From NCBI GenBank assembly GCA_937916505.1, contig CALFSW010000267.1:1-56850 (forward strand): 56,850 nucleotides of DNA, in the 5' to 3' direction. A program made the position numbers and the translations under genes. The stretch comes from an uncultured Verrucomicrobiales bacterium. GTDB lineage: Bacteria > Verrucomicrobiota > Verrucomicrobiia > Verrucomicrobiales > Akkermansiaceae. Below the pieces are notes generated by a model. It was not told where the DNA came from. It did not search any database and saw nothing but the letters and a program-made list of their open reading frames with translations. This document shows, one piece after another, positions 30,301 through 38,107 of the stretch (position 1 is the first letter of the stretch; every line of letters begins with the position of its first letter).

Positions 30301-30428
30301 TCATTGCAGTGATCCCGGTTTTGGGTGGAACGGTGGGGTTCGTTGACCTGGCGTGGATGATTGGGCTGGTCGCAGTGATGGCTCTTATTGCAAACTTCGT
30401 GGGCACCCGGGCTCTTCGTAGTCTCTAA
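27354..30428 (+). CDS. Large FtsX/MacB-type ABC transporter permease
   Basis: 1024 residues from the ATG at 27354 (M-K-S-W-G-F-I-W-K-G-I-R-H-Y-R), 169 bases after the DsbD stop. One transmembrane helix near residue 20 is followed by a large extracytoplasmic region. The first FtsX block has helices at about 480-640 (F-L-I-L-A-A-V-A-L-V-A-M-L-F), further helices lie around 670-740, and a last FtsX block sits at the C-terminus with G-G-L-G-I-I-L-G-S-L-G-V-G. Such two-block permeases export lipoproteins or peptides or transmit force in the envelope. No ATPase gene is beside it; the ATPase at 43452 is an ABC-2 type and unlikely to be the partner. Confidence 0.85.
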   Translation: MKSWGFIWKGIRHYRSAYWGVLAGAAVGAMVLLGALMAGDSVQQSLTKSAEWRTGKVAKIFAGGERFFRADLATRNGGSALLYLKGQVNVEDRAEGQVQVMGVSDDFWNFAPEETSVTLKDGEAAISGSLARALDLKEGDSAVVRLQKPGLLSRDAPLSGESESVSSLRITIGKVLSDEEFGRFSLAQTQVPPSSVFIPMERLQKVLKLEGKANALLLNKETLFDSKNLSLADYGVSVVEVPGGVEVRSERIFMEPRIAEKISGEPVLTYLVNTLATEVGETPYSMVTAVTGESASFLPEQPGDEEVVINQWLADDLRAQVGDELTMDYFVVEDGSKLVEERAVFTVKAIIPMEGPAADQRWMPDFPGVADVKSARDWEPGLPLDLTRIRDKDDEYWEKFKGTPKAFVSYETGEKLWSNRWGKVTGIRVPGGEADTVSERVREIIEPSLAGMQLLDFSSEARESAKSPVDFGILFLSMSFFLILAAVALVAMLFRFNVEQRTEEGALLSAVGISSKKIARWRLGEAFLVVLCGALVGTVLAMGFSTMVLKVISSIWGSGTNFELHLGGWTIAKGILALVGLSLIAVWLTTRKQSKQSMSLRLNSGAEEEVGKKSKWAIGFLIFGGLLILGGIAMTFTVGPQGAFFLVGFGALIVGLAVFRLKLAKVGKLASLSAEGVAKVNLSRRASRSLTVVGVLAAGVFLVLSVASFRKNGGQDWQEKKSGAGGFAWWVETTSPVNRPADARGEVEWFGLDSLVPFRIGAGDDVDCFNLTASAQPRLLGVDSGLLEGRFRTSDEWSVLKGEGVPAFVDETTMMWVLKKKVGDELRYQDEWGNEYPVTIAGVVKDSIFQGSVIVDEARLLEKYPSMGGYQLFLAPGEGDKELLQEETSDLGGKVTATRDRLAAFHEVENTYIAIFNVLGGLGIILGSLGVGIVTARNLVERKGEFETLKVLGISKGLRAAIVKREVREMVIWGLGIGLVSALIAVIPVLGGTVGFVDLAWMIGLVAVMALIANFVGTRALRSL

Positions 30429-30432
30429 TAGG

Positions 30433-30951
30433 ATGATTTTGGCTTTAACGATTAAAAACCCCCTTGCCATCTTCTTCATGGTATCGGCTGCTTTTGTGGT
30501 GGCTATTTTTTTGGCGATTCCGACGACGCATTGGGTTAGTCAGAGGATGGCCAATGCCCTTTCGTTTTTTTCCATGGAGAGATTCCGTCGGCCACCGCCG
30601 CTTTTGAGTCAGGGGGATGCCCTGGCAATGCAAGGAGAGGTCGGTGCGGCTTTTCATCTCTTCCGTCAATTCCTGAAAAAGCATCCCCGGAATCTGGAAA
30701 TCTACAGCCGGTTGATTGATCTTTCCTTTGGGCCCATGCAGGACGCCGAATTGGGAGATGCCATCATTGCCTTCGGGAAAAAGCGTCTCGACCGAAGGGG
30801 CCGACGTGTCATCCGGGAGAGGAGAAATGCCATCGTGCTCGGAGAATTGTATCCACTTAAGCACCTCGGTTGGAGGAAGCTGACGGAATACGAACATCCG
30901 AAGGTGGAGATTCCGGAAGCGTTGAAAGGGCAGTTTGCGCCGCCTTCGTAG
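30433..30951 (+). CDS. Small membrane-anchored TPR-like protein
   Basis: 172 residues starting 4 bases after the FtsX permease stop, so probably translationally coupled to it. An N-terminal transmembrane helix (I-F-F-M-V-S-A-A-F-V-V-A-I-F-L-A-I) is followed by a segment with one or two TPR-like helix pairs (G-D-A-L-A-M-Q-G-E-V-G-A-A-F-H-L-F and P-R-N-L-E-I-Y-S-R-L-I-D-L). The C-terminus is basic. I do not recognise a named family. A role as an accessory scaffold for the permease is inference from the coupling. Confidence 0.7.
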   Translation: MILALTIKNPLAIFFMVSAAFVVAIFLAIPTTHWVSQRMANALSFFSMERFRRPPPLLSQGDALAMQGEVGAAFHLFRQFLKKHPRNLEIYSRLIDLSFGPMQDAELGDAIIAFGKKRLDRRGRRVIRERRNAIVLGELYPLKHLGWRKLTEYEHPKVEIPEALKGQFAPPS

Positions 30952-30989
30952 GTGACGAGTTGGCGGTGGTTTGGCCTTTGGCCAATTCG

Positions 30990-32084
30990 CTACTTTCCGG
31001 CTTTCACGGCAGTTCTCGCGGCGAGGTTTTCGGAGGAAAAGCGGTGTTCGTCACGGCAGTTTTGAATGGCATCGTTGTGGGTGATGTAGTTGTGCATCAC
31101 GAGAGTTTCGAGGCAATCGTCGATGGTGTGGCATCCTTCCTTGCGCGCGATTTCCATGAGGCCGACGAGTTGTTCGACCTTGCGTTCCCGAAGGCAGGCC
31201 CGGATGCCGGAGTTGACCTTGAGAGCTTCGGTGCAGAGGACGCGGCCTTCGACATCGGAACGGGGAAGGAGGCGCTGGCAGATGATGGCTTCGAGGACGT
31301 TGGAGAGTTGGGAGGCGATTTGCCTTTGCTGATCGGACGGGAAAAGGTCCATGATGCGCTCGATGGATTTGGGGGCATCGATGGTGTGAAGGGTGCTGAC
31401 GACGAGGTGGCCGGTTTCGGCAGCGGTCAAGGCGATTTGCATGGACTCACGGTCGCGAAGCTCACCGACGACGATGACGTCGGGATCCTGTCTCATGCAT
31501 TGGCGGAGGCCCTTGGCAAAGGATTTGGTATCGCGCCCAATCTCGCGTTGTTTGACGAGGGAGGAGTTGTGCTGGAAGGTGAATTCGACGGGGTCCTCGA
31601 GGGTGATGATGGTGCCGGAGCGGAGTTCGGAGATCCGTTGGACAAGGGCGGCGAGGGTGGTGGTTTTTCCGGATCCGGTGATGCCGGTGATGAGAATGAG
31701 GCCACGTTGGAGGTGACAAATCTCCTCGATGACCGGGTAGTGGCCGAGGGAGGAGAGATCCGGGATTTCGGCGGGGATGTAGCGATAGACGGCTTCGATG
31801 TTTTGGCGGCAGAAGTGGACGTTGCCGCGGAAGCGGCCGACGTCGCGGACTTCGATGGCATAGTCGAGTTCCCAATCTTCTTCGAGGGTGGCGCGCTGGG
31901 TTTCATTCATGGTGCCGAGGATGAGCTCGCGGATCTGGTCGGCATTGAGGGAAAACTCCTCCAGTCCTTGCAGGACTCCGTTGACTCGGGCGGCGGGCGG
32001 TGCACCGACGGTGAGATGGAGGTCGGAGCCGCCCTTTTCGACGGTGAGGTGGAGGTAGTCGCGGATTTCGCGGGGTTGGTTCAT
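30990..32084 (-). CDS. pilT: Type IV pilus retraction ATPase PilT
   Basis: 364 residues. The N-terminus has the PilT-type start L-T-V-E-K-G-G-S-D-L-H-L-T-V-G. The ATPase core has Walker A G-I-T-G-S-G-K-T-T, an Asp box (T-L-E-D-P-V-E-F), Walker B with V-V-G-E-L-R-D, and the His box S-T-L-H-T. It would drive pilus retraction or twitching motility at the inner membrane. The second PilT-like gene lies just upstream on the same strand (14-base gap), so both are probably co-transcribed. No pilin or pilus assembly operon is adjacent. Confidence 0.93.
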   Translation of the reverse strand: MNQPREIRDYLHLTVEKGGSDLHLTVGAPPAARVNGVLQGLEEFSLNADQIRELILGTMNETQRATLEEDWELDYAIEVRDVGRFRGNVHFCRQNIEAVYRYIPAEIPDLSSLGHYPVIEEICHLQRGLILITGITGSGKTTTLAALVQRISELRSGTIITLEDPVEFTFQHNSSLVKQREIGRDTKSFAKGLRQCMRQDPDVIVVGELRDRESMQIALTAAETGHLVVSTLHTIDAPKSIERIMDLFPSDQQRQIASQLSNVLEAIICQRLLPRSDVEGRVLCTEALKVNSGIRACLRERKVEQLVGLMEIARKEGCHTIDDCLETLVMHNYITHNDAIQNCRDEHRFSSENLAARTAVKAGK

Positions 32085-32098
32085 GGTGTCGGTGATGG

Positions 32099-33154
32099 TT
32101 ATGAGATTCCGCGAATTTGGCGGTCGAAGTCGCTGGGATTGGGAGAGGCGTTGCGTGCGGTATTTTCGTCAACCAAGCCGGCCTGGTAGGCCTCAATGAT
32201 GCTGGAGAGCATGTCCTTGGTGCGGGCCTGTTGGGGGCGTAGGAGGTGATCAATGAGGTCACGGTAGCGTCCTTCGCGGATCCAGGTGCGGGAAGCTCCG
32301 TCATTTTCAAGATATTCGCAGACCAGTTTGAGTGAGCCGTCGATTCCGGGAAGGAGGTTTTGGGTGACGATGCCGATGAGCTGGCGGGAGAGGAGCATGA
32401 GGGAGGTTTCGCGTGGTCCGTCGGGGAAGAGGTTGCTGAGGCGCTCGATGGATTCGACGACGCCGGAGCTGTGGAGGGTGGTGAGGACGAGGTGCCCGGT
32501 TTCGGCTGCGCGGAGGGCGAGTTGGGCGGTTTCTTCGTCGCGAATTTCTCCGATCATGATCACGTCGGGGTTTTGACGGAGGGACGCGCGGAGGGCTCCG
32601 GAGAAGCTGTCGGTGTCCGAGTTGAGTTCGCGTTGGGAAAAGTAGGAGTGCTTGTTTTGGAAGATGTATTCGATGGGGTCCTCGAGGGTGACGATGTGTC
32701 CGTTGAGGGATTGATTGAGGTCATCGAGGGCGGAGGCGAGGGTGGTGGATTTTCCCGATCCGGTGGCACCGGTGACGAGGACGAGTCCGGAGCGGCGTTT
32801 GGTCCAACTGCGGAAGAGGTCGATGGGGAGGCCGAGGGAGTCGAGCGGGGGGATGACGTCCTTGATGGGGCGAATGGCGGCGGAGAGTTTGCCCATGGCC
32901 CGGTAGAGGTTCACGCGGAGGTAGCCGCCATTGTTCATGAGGTGGCGGGCGTCGCGTTCGTTGTCGGTTTCGGGATCAACGTGGCACGCCTTCCAAAGGG
33001 AAGCGATTTCCTCCCGGGTCATTGTGGAATCCTCGACGGCGACGACTTCACCGTTGATGCGAAGGCGGGCGGGTTGGTCTTCGGCGAGGAAGACATCGGT
33101 GGCGCCGTTTTCGAGCCAATGGCAGATGGCCCGTTCGAGGTTGTCGAGATTCAT
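32099..33154 (-). CDS. PilT/PilU-like secretion ATPase, second paralogue
   Basis: 351 residues, with the same domain order as the neighbouring PilT but clearly different sequence: start W-L-E-N-G-A-T-D-V-F-L-A, Walker A G-A-T-G-S-G-K-S-T, T-L-E-D-P-I-E-Y-I-F, M-I-G-E-I-R-D-E-E-T and T-T-L-H-S-S. It may be the PilU-type partner that forms mixed or co-acting motors with PilT, or a motor for another pilus-like machine. The gene ends D-R-Q-I-R-G-I-S. It leads the two-gene operon. Confidence 0.9.
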   Translation of the reverse strand: MNLDNLERAICHWLENGATDVFLAEDQPARLRINGEVVAVEDSTMTREEIASLWKACHVDPETDNERDARHLMNNGGYLRVNLYRAMGKLSAAIRPIKDVIPPLDSLGLPIDLFRSWTKRRSGLVLVTGATGSGKSTTLASALDDLNQSLNGHIVTLEDPIEYIFQNKHSYFSQRELNSDTDSFSGALRASLRQNPDVIMIGEIRDEETAQLALRAAETGHLVLTTLHSSGVVESIERLSNLFPDGPRETSLMLLSRQLIGIVTQNLLPGIDGSLKLVCEYLENDGASRTWIREGRYRDLIDHLLRPQQARTKDMLSSIIEAYQAGLVDENTARNASPNPSDFDRQIRGIS

Positions 33155-33209
33155 TGGAGATGACCTTCTACTTTCGAAGATGAACGGGCAATGAACAAGT
33201 GAGCGGGAG

Positions 33210-34205
33210 TCACTCGGCGAAGATGCCGGTGGTGACGGGTGGGATTTTTCGGTCCTCGTAGATGACGCGGATGGAAGCGGAAGGGTAATGCTTTAGGATG
33301 GATTTCGGATCATCCGAGAGGCAGGCGGTGGTGGCGAGAGGGTCGGTGAGTTTGGCTTCGGGGAGGATGACGGAGGCGGCGCGTCGTGTGGTGAGGCCGA
33401 GGCCGGTGCGAAGGTCGATGAGGTGGGAGTATTTTTGTCCCCCGGTGATGACGTTTTGAAAGAGATCACCCGAGGTGGAGACGGCGCAATTTTTGAGGGG
33501 AAGGCTGCTGGTGGGGGTGAGGCGGAAGGTGCGGAGGCCGATGTTCCAGCCTTCTTTACCGGGGGGCGGGTCGCCAATGCGGATGTCGCCGGCGGCGGCG
33601 ACGAGGGATTGCGGGTAGCCATTTTTCTTGAGGGAATCGAAGATCATGTCGGCGGCGAAGCCCTTGGCGATACCGCCAAGGTCGAGCTGCATGTTTTCCA
33701 CAAGAACGGTGATGGTTTGATTCTCCTCGTTGAGAGACAAGTGGTTGATGCCGGATCGGCTACGGGCTTCGGAGATTTCACTTTTAGTGGGAATGGTTTC
33801 GGTGCGGCGGGTTTCACGCCAGAGATGGGTGAGTGGTCCGTAGGTGGAATCAAAAATTCCTGCTGTTTCCAAGGCGAGTTTTCTTCCGAGGAGAAGGACT
33901 TTGAAAAGGTCGTCGCTGACTTTGACCGGGGTGCCGACCGGAGATTTGGTGAGGCGGTTGAGCTCGGAGTCAGGGTTGTAGTCGGTGGCGCGGTTGCCGA
34001 AGTCTTCGGCGAGGTCTAGGGCTTCTTCCATGGCTAGGTAGCCTTCCTTGGCATCGCGGGCGTAGGTTTTGACGGTGAAGAGAGTGCCCATGAGCGGGCG
34101 TTGGGTCTCGATGCGAATGGGCTCGGTTTGTTTTCCGGATGAAGTGGCGGAGTCCTTTTTCTGGCAGGAAGAGAGAAGGATCAGGGAAAGGAGGATGATG
34201 CGCAT
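33210..34205 (-). CDS. apbE: FAD:protein FMN transferase ApbE (lipoprotein)
   Basis: 331 residues with a lipoprotein signal (L-I-L-L-S-S-C-Q-K). ApbE motifs are present: L-M-G-T-L-F-T-V near the start, T-Y-G-P-L-T-H-L, the D-L-G-G-I-A-K-G-F-A-A-D flavin/Mg site and A-A-G-D-I-R. The enzyme attaches FMN covalently to threonines of exported flavoproteins (such as RnfG or NqrC) in the periplasm. It sits upstream of the DNRLRE-type protein on the map; no Rnf or Nqr genes are in the window. The target is unknown. Confidence 0.93.
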   Translation of the reverse strand: MRIILLSLILLSSCQKKDSATSSGKQTEPIRIETQRPLMGTLFTVKTYARDAKEGYLAMEEALDLAEDFGNRATDYNPDSELNRLTKSPVGTPVKVSDDLFKVLLLGRKLALETAGIFDSTYGPLTHLWRETRRTETIPTKSEISEARSRSGINHLSLNEENQTITVLVENMQLDLGGIAKGFAADMIFDSLKKNGYPQSLVAAAGDIRIGDPPPGKEGWNIGLRTFRLTPTSSLPLKNCAVSTSGDLFQNVITGGQKYSHLIDLRTGLGLTTRRAASVILPEAKLTDPLATTACLSDDPKSILKHYPSASIRVIYEDRKIPPVTTGIFAE

Positions 34206-34225
34206 TAAGATTTGGGGGCTGGCTC

Positions 34226-35005
34226 CTACCGACGAAGAGCAATTTGCCGGCGGCGTCTTTGCAGGAGAGCCGGGATGATCAAAGTCAGAAAGATGGAAGT
34301 GACACCTGGCTCGGGAATGGGGGTGTAATCAACGATAAGTTGAGGGAACACAATGGAATCGAAACTATCATGGGAAAAGAATCGCTTCGTCCTTGCACCT
34401 GGTTCGGCGATCAAAATCCAGCCAAAGTTATCGAAGTCTCCATCAACAAATCCCTGAACGTCGGTCACGAGTTCAGGAGAGGTCCAAGTGTGCCTGAAAT
34501 TTTCGGTGACATCGAGAGTGGCACTCGGTGATGCCACAAAATCTCCTCCCGGGGTGTCCCAAAGATCGGTTGAGGAGAAGGTGTGGATCCAGGTGGCGTC
34601 TCCCGGGGTGGCATCGCCTCCGGAGCCACCGCCGCCATCGCTTGGAAGCGAGGTGCCTTCTCCCCAGTCGCCGAGCAAACGGTGAAAGTTGGTTTGAACG
34701 GTGGTGGATGTTCCCAGACGTGAGTTGGCCTGAAGACTCAGGCTGACGCCAGTGATGGTGGAGCCCGATGGGATTCCGCTGACATCGAAGGAGATGAGAG
34801 TACGAAGTTCAAGATTCCCTCCTCCTCCGCCATTGACCCCGGCAAAGAGATTGCTGCCACGTGCGTTCGCGAGGCTGCCGGTGGGGTCTTCGTAGATTAC
34901 GGTGTCCTTGATCGGCGTGAGAGAAAGAGTGATGCCATGTGACAGGGAGACGGGCAGGAGAAAGGTCGCCAGATTCAGGGCAAAGAAGCGGTAGCGGGCC
35001 ATCAT
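34226..35005 (-). CDS. Secreted DNRLRE-domain protein with PEP-CTERM sorting tail
   Basis: 259 residues from the first of two adjacent ATGs (35005, 35002); an earlier start at 35071 lacks a signal. A signal peptide ends near S-H-G. The body has the DNRLRE fold pattern (D-T-V-I-Y-E-D, R-T-L-I-S-F-D-V-S, a glycine-rich loop at about 100-115, V-D-Y-T-P). The tail carries I-P-E-P-G followed by a hydrophobic helix and R-R-R-R, the PEP-CTERM/exosortase signature. It is a surface or matrix protein whose tail is probably cut by an exosortase that is not in the window. Confidence 0.88.
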   Translation of the reverse strand: MMARYRFFALNLATFLLPVSLSHGITLSLTPIKDTVIYEDPTGSLANARGSNLFAGVNGGGGGNLELRTLISFDVSGIPSGSTITGVSLSLQANSRLGTSTTVQTNFHRLLGDWGEGTSLPSDGGGGSGGDATPGDATWIHTFSSTDLWDTPGGDFVASPSATLDVTENFRHTWTSPELVTDVQGFVDGDFDNFGWILIAEPGARTKRFFSHDSFDSIVFPQLIVDYTPIPEPGVTSIFLTLIIPALLQRRRRQIALRR

Positions 35006-35076
35006 GGTTTCGTTTATCAGTTTGCTTGAATTTTTGGAGAAATTTTTTCGATGCGGCCGGGCCAACACCAATTGGA

Positions 35077-35718
35077 TCAGTGGGTTCTGAGAAACTCGAC
35101 GAGTGAGGGATATTGGTATTCTGCTCCCGAGAAATCAATGCAGCTTGTGATGCGGTTGGGGATGGCGACGACGGGGCAACCCGCTTCTTGAGCGGACATC
35201 ATCCCGTTGAGGGAGTCCTCGATGACGAGGCATTTTTGAGCCGGAAGGTCGAGGCGGGTGACTGCTTCGAGGTAGAGATCGGGAGCAGGTTTGATGCGGG
35301 GGGCGTCCTCGCGGGTGACGATGTGGTCAAAGTACGAGAGAAGTCCTAGTTTCTCAAGCCATCCGGAGACCCAGTCGTTGGTGGAGCTGGAGACGACGAC
35401 GCTGGGAGTTTCCCGGGAGCGGAAATGATCGAGTGATTCGCGCACTCCGGGCATGGCATCAAGTTTGGCGATTTCTTCGCGGATCCACTTGTTGCGGGTG
35501 ATGCTGATGGCCTTCCAGTCAAAGGACTTTCCGGTGAGTTTTTCGAGATGGGTTTCGGGCGACCAGGTGTTGAAGTCGGAGCCGATGCACTGGACGTATT
35601 CCTCCAGCGGGAGGTCGTGACCATGATCGACGAAGACATCGCGGATGGATTCGTAAATGGACCATTCGGTATCGAGGATGACTCCGTCGAAGTCGAAAAG
35701 GATGGCGTCGGCTTTCAT
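35077..35718 (-). CDS. HAD superfamily hydrolase (beta-phosphoglucomutase-like)
   Basis: 213 residues with the HAD nucleophile motif L-F-D-F-D-G-V-I-L-D, motif II V-V-S-S-S-T, a lysine in R-I-K-P-A-P and the acidic D-S-L-N-G-M motif. It is of the cap-type subclass (phosphatases or phosphoglucomutases for small sugar phosphates). It is cytoplasmic and complete; the substrate is unknown. Confidence 0.92.
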   Translation of the reverse strand: MKADAILFDFDGVILDTEWSIYESIRDVFVDHGHDLPLEEYVQCIGSDFNTWSPETHLEKLTGKSFDWKAISITRNKWIREEIAKLDAMPGVRESLDHFRSRETPSVVVSSSTNDWVSGWLEKLGLLSYFDHIVTREDAPRIKPAPDLYLEAVTRLDLPAQKCLVIEDSLNGMMSAQEAGCPVVAIPNRITSCIDFSGAEYQYPSLVEFLRTH

Positions 35719-35894
35719 GGGAGGAGGGTGAACGTCGAATGCGGAACGTCCAATGCTGAATTTTGAAAGCGGGATTAAGGGGGAATACCGAACGGGGAAT
35801 GCTCTATTTTTGGGTTAAGCGGAGGTGTTGCGTAGAGGCAGGAAGGTTGGCGTTGGTGACTCTTCCTTGTGGGGGTGGGAAGGAGGGTTTCCGC

Positions 35895-36200
35895 CTAAAC
35901 CTCCGATTGTTTGTTGCTGCTGACATGTTCCGATTGAGTCGAGTGGGGGTTGCCAAAGAACACGATTTCAGACCTTGGGTTAGCCCAGTTGCAGTATTCG
36001 ATGTCGAGGGCGAACCAGTGGTTGAGGGGCTGCATACCGATAGCGCTGCCATTCCAGGGGACAAAGGTGACAATTCCCTCTGTGGCGATATGGGGAAAGA
36101 CGGCGGTGTTGAGAAAAAATTCGTCGTAGCCGAAGGTAGGCCACTCACTGCCGAAAATGGGTATTTCTCGGTCGCTACACGTTGAAGCGGTAAAACACAT
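35895..36200 (-). CDS. Hypothetical protein, uncertain
   Basis: 101 residues, unrecognised. The middle looks protein-like, with many aromatic residues (W-P-T-F-G-Y-D-E-F-F, V-P-W-N-G-S-A-I-G, W-F-A-L-D-I-E-Y), but the first dozen residues do not look like a natural start and no ribosome site is visible. It lies in a gene-poor, AT-richer patch (about 35.7-36.5 kb). It may be a remnant of a larger gene. Confidence 0.3.
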   Translation of the reverse strand: MCFTASTCSDREIPIFGSEWPTFGYDEFFLNTAVFPHIATEGIVTFVPWNGSAIGMQPLNHWFALDIEYCNWANPRSEIVFFGNPHSTQSEHVSSNKQSEV

Positions 36201-36257
36201 TCAAAACCTGTCTCATTCTGCAGAGCAGGAAATGGGGTAAGTTTTCTTGTTAAGTTT

Positions 36258-36532
36258 TTGACAGTTCAGAGGCGTTATGACGAAGCTGAAGAGCGGAAGG
36301 CGTTTTTAGATGCGAATTACTCAAAGAAATAAGTGAGTTTGAAACCAAACTGAGAGAAACTTACAAAGTTGTGGATAAAATAGCAAAAGTTGAAAAGGGG
36401 TTTTTTCTCGCGTTGAGTGTTTATTTCTTCGTTTTGACGCACGAAAGGGAAAGCTCTAGCCGCGACCGTTATGCATTGCTTTGTGCTGCATCGCTAATTT
36501 CTCTTGCGCTGGTGAGGCGTCCCGAAAATTAG
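36258..36532 (+). pseudogene. Frameshifted small membrane protein remnant
   Basis: A TTG at 36258 opens a frame reading R-R-Y-D-E-A-E-E-R-K-A-F-L-D-A-N-Y-S-K-K and stops at a TAA. Shifting one base continues with E-F-E-T-K-L-R-E-T-Y-K-V-V-D-K-I-A, then a hydrophobic segment (F-F-L-A-L-S-V-Y-F-F-V-L) and a second one (A-L-L-C-A-A-S-L-I-S-L-A-L-V) to the TAG at 36530. A helix followed by two membrane segments suggests a small holin- or toxin-like or uncharacterised protein broken by a frameshift. The second half could also be a 53-residue gene from a GTG at 36371. Confidence 0.3.
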
Positions 36533-36580
36533 TATCGAAATGTGGGATTGATTTTCCGAAGAGCAGGGAAAGAATCAAGT

Positions 36581-36940
36581 ATGCTCTACACGACGGATGA
36601 TGCGTGGAACTATCTGCTGGCGATGTCGAAGGTGACCGAGGAAACGCCTTTTGGACCGAATGTGCTGGTTTACAAGGTGCTGGGGAAGATGTTTGCGACG
36701 CTGGGGTTTGAGGGCGAGGTGGGGCGGATGAATTTGAAGTGTGATCCGGATCAGGCGCTGGAATTGCGGGACGAATATGAGGCGATTATTCCGGGGTATC
36801 ACATGAACAAAAAGCACTGGAATACTTTGGTCCTGGATGGTTCGCTTCCGCCGAAGTTGGTGGGCGAATTGATCGACCACTCTTATGATCTGGTGGTGAA
36901 GGGGATGCCGAAGAAACTTCGAGAAGAATTAGGAAAATGA
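36581..36940 (+). CDS. MmcQ/YjbR family DNA-binding-like protein
   Basis: 119 residues from the ATG at 36581. The pattern T-P-F-G-P-N-V-L-V-Y-K-V-L-G-K-M-F-A, M-N-L-K-C-D-P-D-Q-A, G-Y-H-M-N-K-K-H-W and D-H-S-Y-D-L-V is that of the MmcQ/YjbR family, whose fold resembles double-wing DNA-binding proteins; the cellular role is little known. Its stop overlaps the next ATG (ATGA at 36937), so it is coupled to the phosphatase gene. Confidence 0.88.
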   Translation: MLYTTDDAWNYLLAMSKVTEETPFGPNVLVYKVLGKMFATLGFEGEVGRMNLKCDPDQALELRDEYEAIIPGYHMNKKHWNTLVLDGSLPPKLVGELIDHSYDLVVKGMPKKLREELGK

Positions 36941-37605
36941 AATTGGTAATCGGAGACATTCACGGCTGCTTGACGTCGTTGGAAACGATGTTGGAGGTGG
37001 TTTCACCGTCGCGGGAGGATTTGATCGTGACCTTGGGCGACTACGTGGATCGGGGGCCGGATTCGAAGGGGGTGATTGAGAGGTTGCTGCGGTTGAAGGA
37101 GAGGCACAATTTGGTGCATTTGATGGGGAACCATGAGATTCAGATGATCCGGGCCCTGGAGACGCGGCAGGATCGGGAGCGTTTTTTGAGTGGGCTCTGC
37201 GGGGGGCGGGAGACCTTGGATTCCTATGGAGGTGGTTTTGAGGATGTGCCGGAGGAGCATTGGAATTTTATGCGGAACGCGGTGCTCTATCATGAGCTGG
37301 AGGAGCATATTTTAGTGCATGCCGGAGTGGCGGCGCACCTGCCGGTGGATGAGCAGGACCGGGAGACGTACTATTACCAACGATTTTATAGTCAGGAGCG
37401 CCATCAGTCGGGGAAGATGGTGGTGTGCGGGCACACGATTCAGGGGGATTTGCCGACGAATCTGGGGTATGCGATCTGCCTGGATACCTGCGCGTATGGC
37501 GGGGGGTGGTTGAGCGCGCTGGATGTGGATTGCGGGAGGATTTGGCAAACCAATGAGAAGGGGGAGTCGCGGGAGATGATGCTTGGGGATTTACCGATTG
37601 GTTAG
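36937..37605 (+). CDS. PPP-family metallophosphoesterase (ApaH/PrpA-like)
   Basis: 222 residues with the three metal-binding motifs in order: V-I-G-D-I-H-G, L-G-D-Y-V-D-R-G-P and L-M-G-N-H-E, plus V-C-G-H-T near the end. This is the PPP Ser/Thr phosphatase and symmetrical Ap4A hydrolase superfamily; sequence alone does not choose between protein and dinucleotide substrates. It overlaps the MmcQ-like gene by 4 bases and is thus in an operon with it. Confidence 0.92.
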   Translation: MKLVIGDIHGCLTSLETMLEVVSPSREDLIVTLGDYVDRGPDSKGVIERLLRLKERHNLVHLMGNHEIQMIRALETRQDRERFLSGLCGGRETLDSYGGGFEDVPEEHWNFMRNAVLYHELEEHILVHAGVAAHLPVDEQDRETYYYQRFYSQERHQSGKMVVCGHTIQGDLPTNLGYAICLDTCAYGGGWLSALDVDCGRIWQTNEKGESREMMLGDLPIG

Positions 37606-37649
37606 AGGGTTTCGAAGGTTTGGGGGAGAAAGCCCATGACCGGGACGGA

Positions 37650-38093
37650 TCATGCCACGGGCGCTGATGATTCGGTGCCGCTGAGGATGACGATGGCGGC
37701 GGCGAGTTTTGTTTCGCCGACGAGGACTTCGCCATTGACCTGGATGAGGGGGCCCATGCGGCCCTGGAGGGTGGCCTTGATGGTGAGGGTGGAGCCGGGG
37801 GTGGTGGAGCCGAGGATCTTGGCGTTTTTGACGGAGGTGAGGCGCATGTCATCGAGGGCGGGGATGTCGGGATCGGATTGGGCGACGACTCCACCGAGCT
37901 GGGCGATGGCCTCGATCATGATGACGCCGGGCCAAAGGGGGCGGCCGGGGAAGTGACCTTTCAGAAACTCTTCGTTTCCGGTAATGCGATAGGTGGCTTC
38001 GCCGGACTTTCCGGGGTCGAGGGCGGTGACTTTTTCGATGAAGCGGAATTCCTTTCCGTGGGGGAGGGACTGTAATTCTTGCTCAAAGGCCAT
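37650..38093 (-). CDS. FabZ-like 3-hydroxyacyl-ACP dehydratase (hotdog fold)
   Basis: 147 residues from the ATG at 38093 (M-A-F-E-Q-E-L-Q-S-L); the start at 38144 is too far upstream. The hotdog active site G-H-F-P-G-R-P-L-W-P-G-V-I-M-I-E-A-I-A-Q carries the catalytic His and Glu. It dehydrates 3-hydroxyacyl-ACPs. No other fatty-acid synthesis gene is adjacent, and the acyltransferase-glycosyltransferase-methyltransferase group starts 14 bases away in the opposite direction, so a role in a special lipid rather than housekeeping FabZ is plausible. Confidence 0.88.
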   Translation of the reverse strand: MAFEQELQSLPHGKEFRFIEKVTALDPGKSGEATYRITGNEEFLKGHFPGRPLWPGVIMIEAIAQLGGVVAQSDPDIPALDDMRLTSVKNAKILGSTTPGSTLTIKATLQGRMGPLIQVNGEVLVGETKLAAAIVILSGTESSAPVA

Positions 38094-38107
38094 GAGGCGG
38101 ACAGCAT

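Noticed and set aside
30870-32189. A 439-codon plus-strand frame opposite PilT
   Set aside because: The composition (very rich in Gly, Asp and Glu) and the lack of motifs mark it as a shadow of the PilT gene on the other strand.
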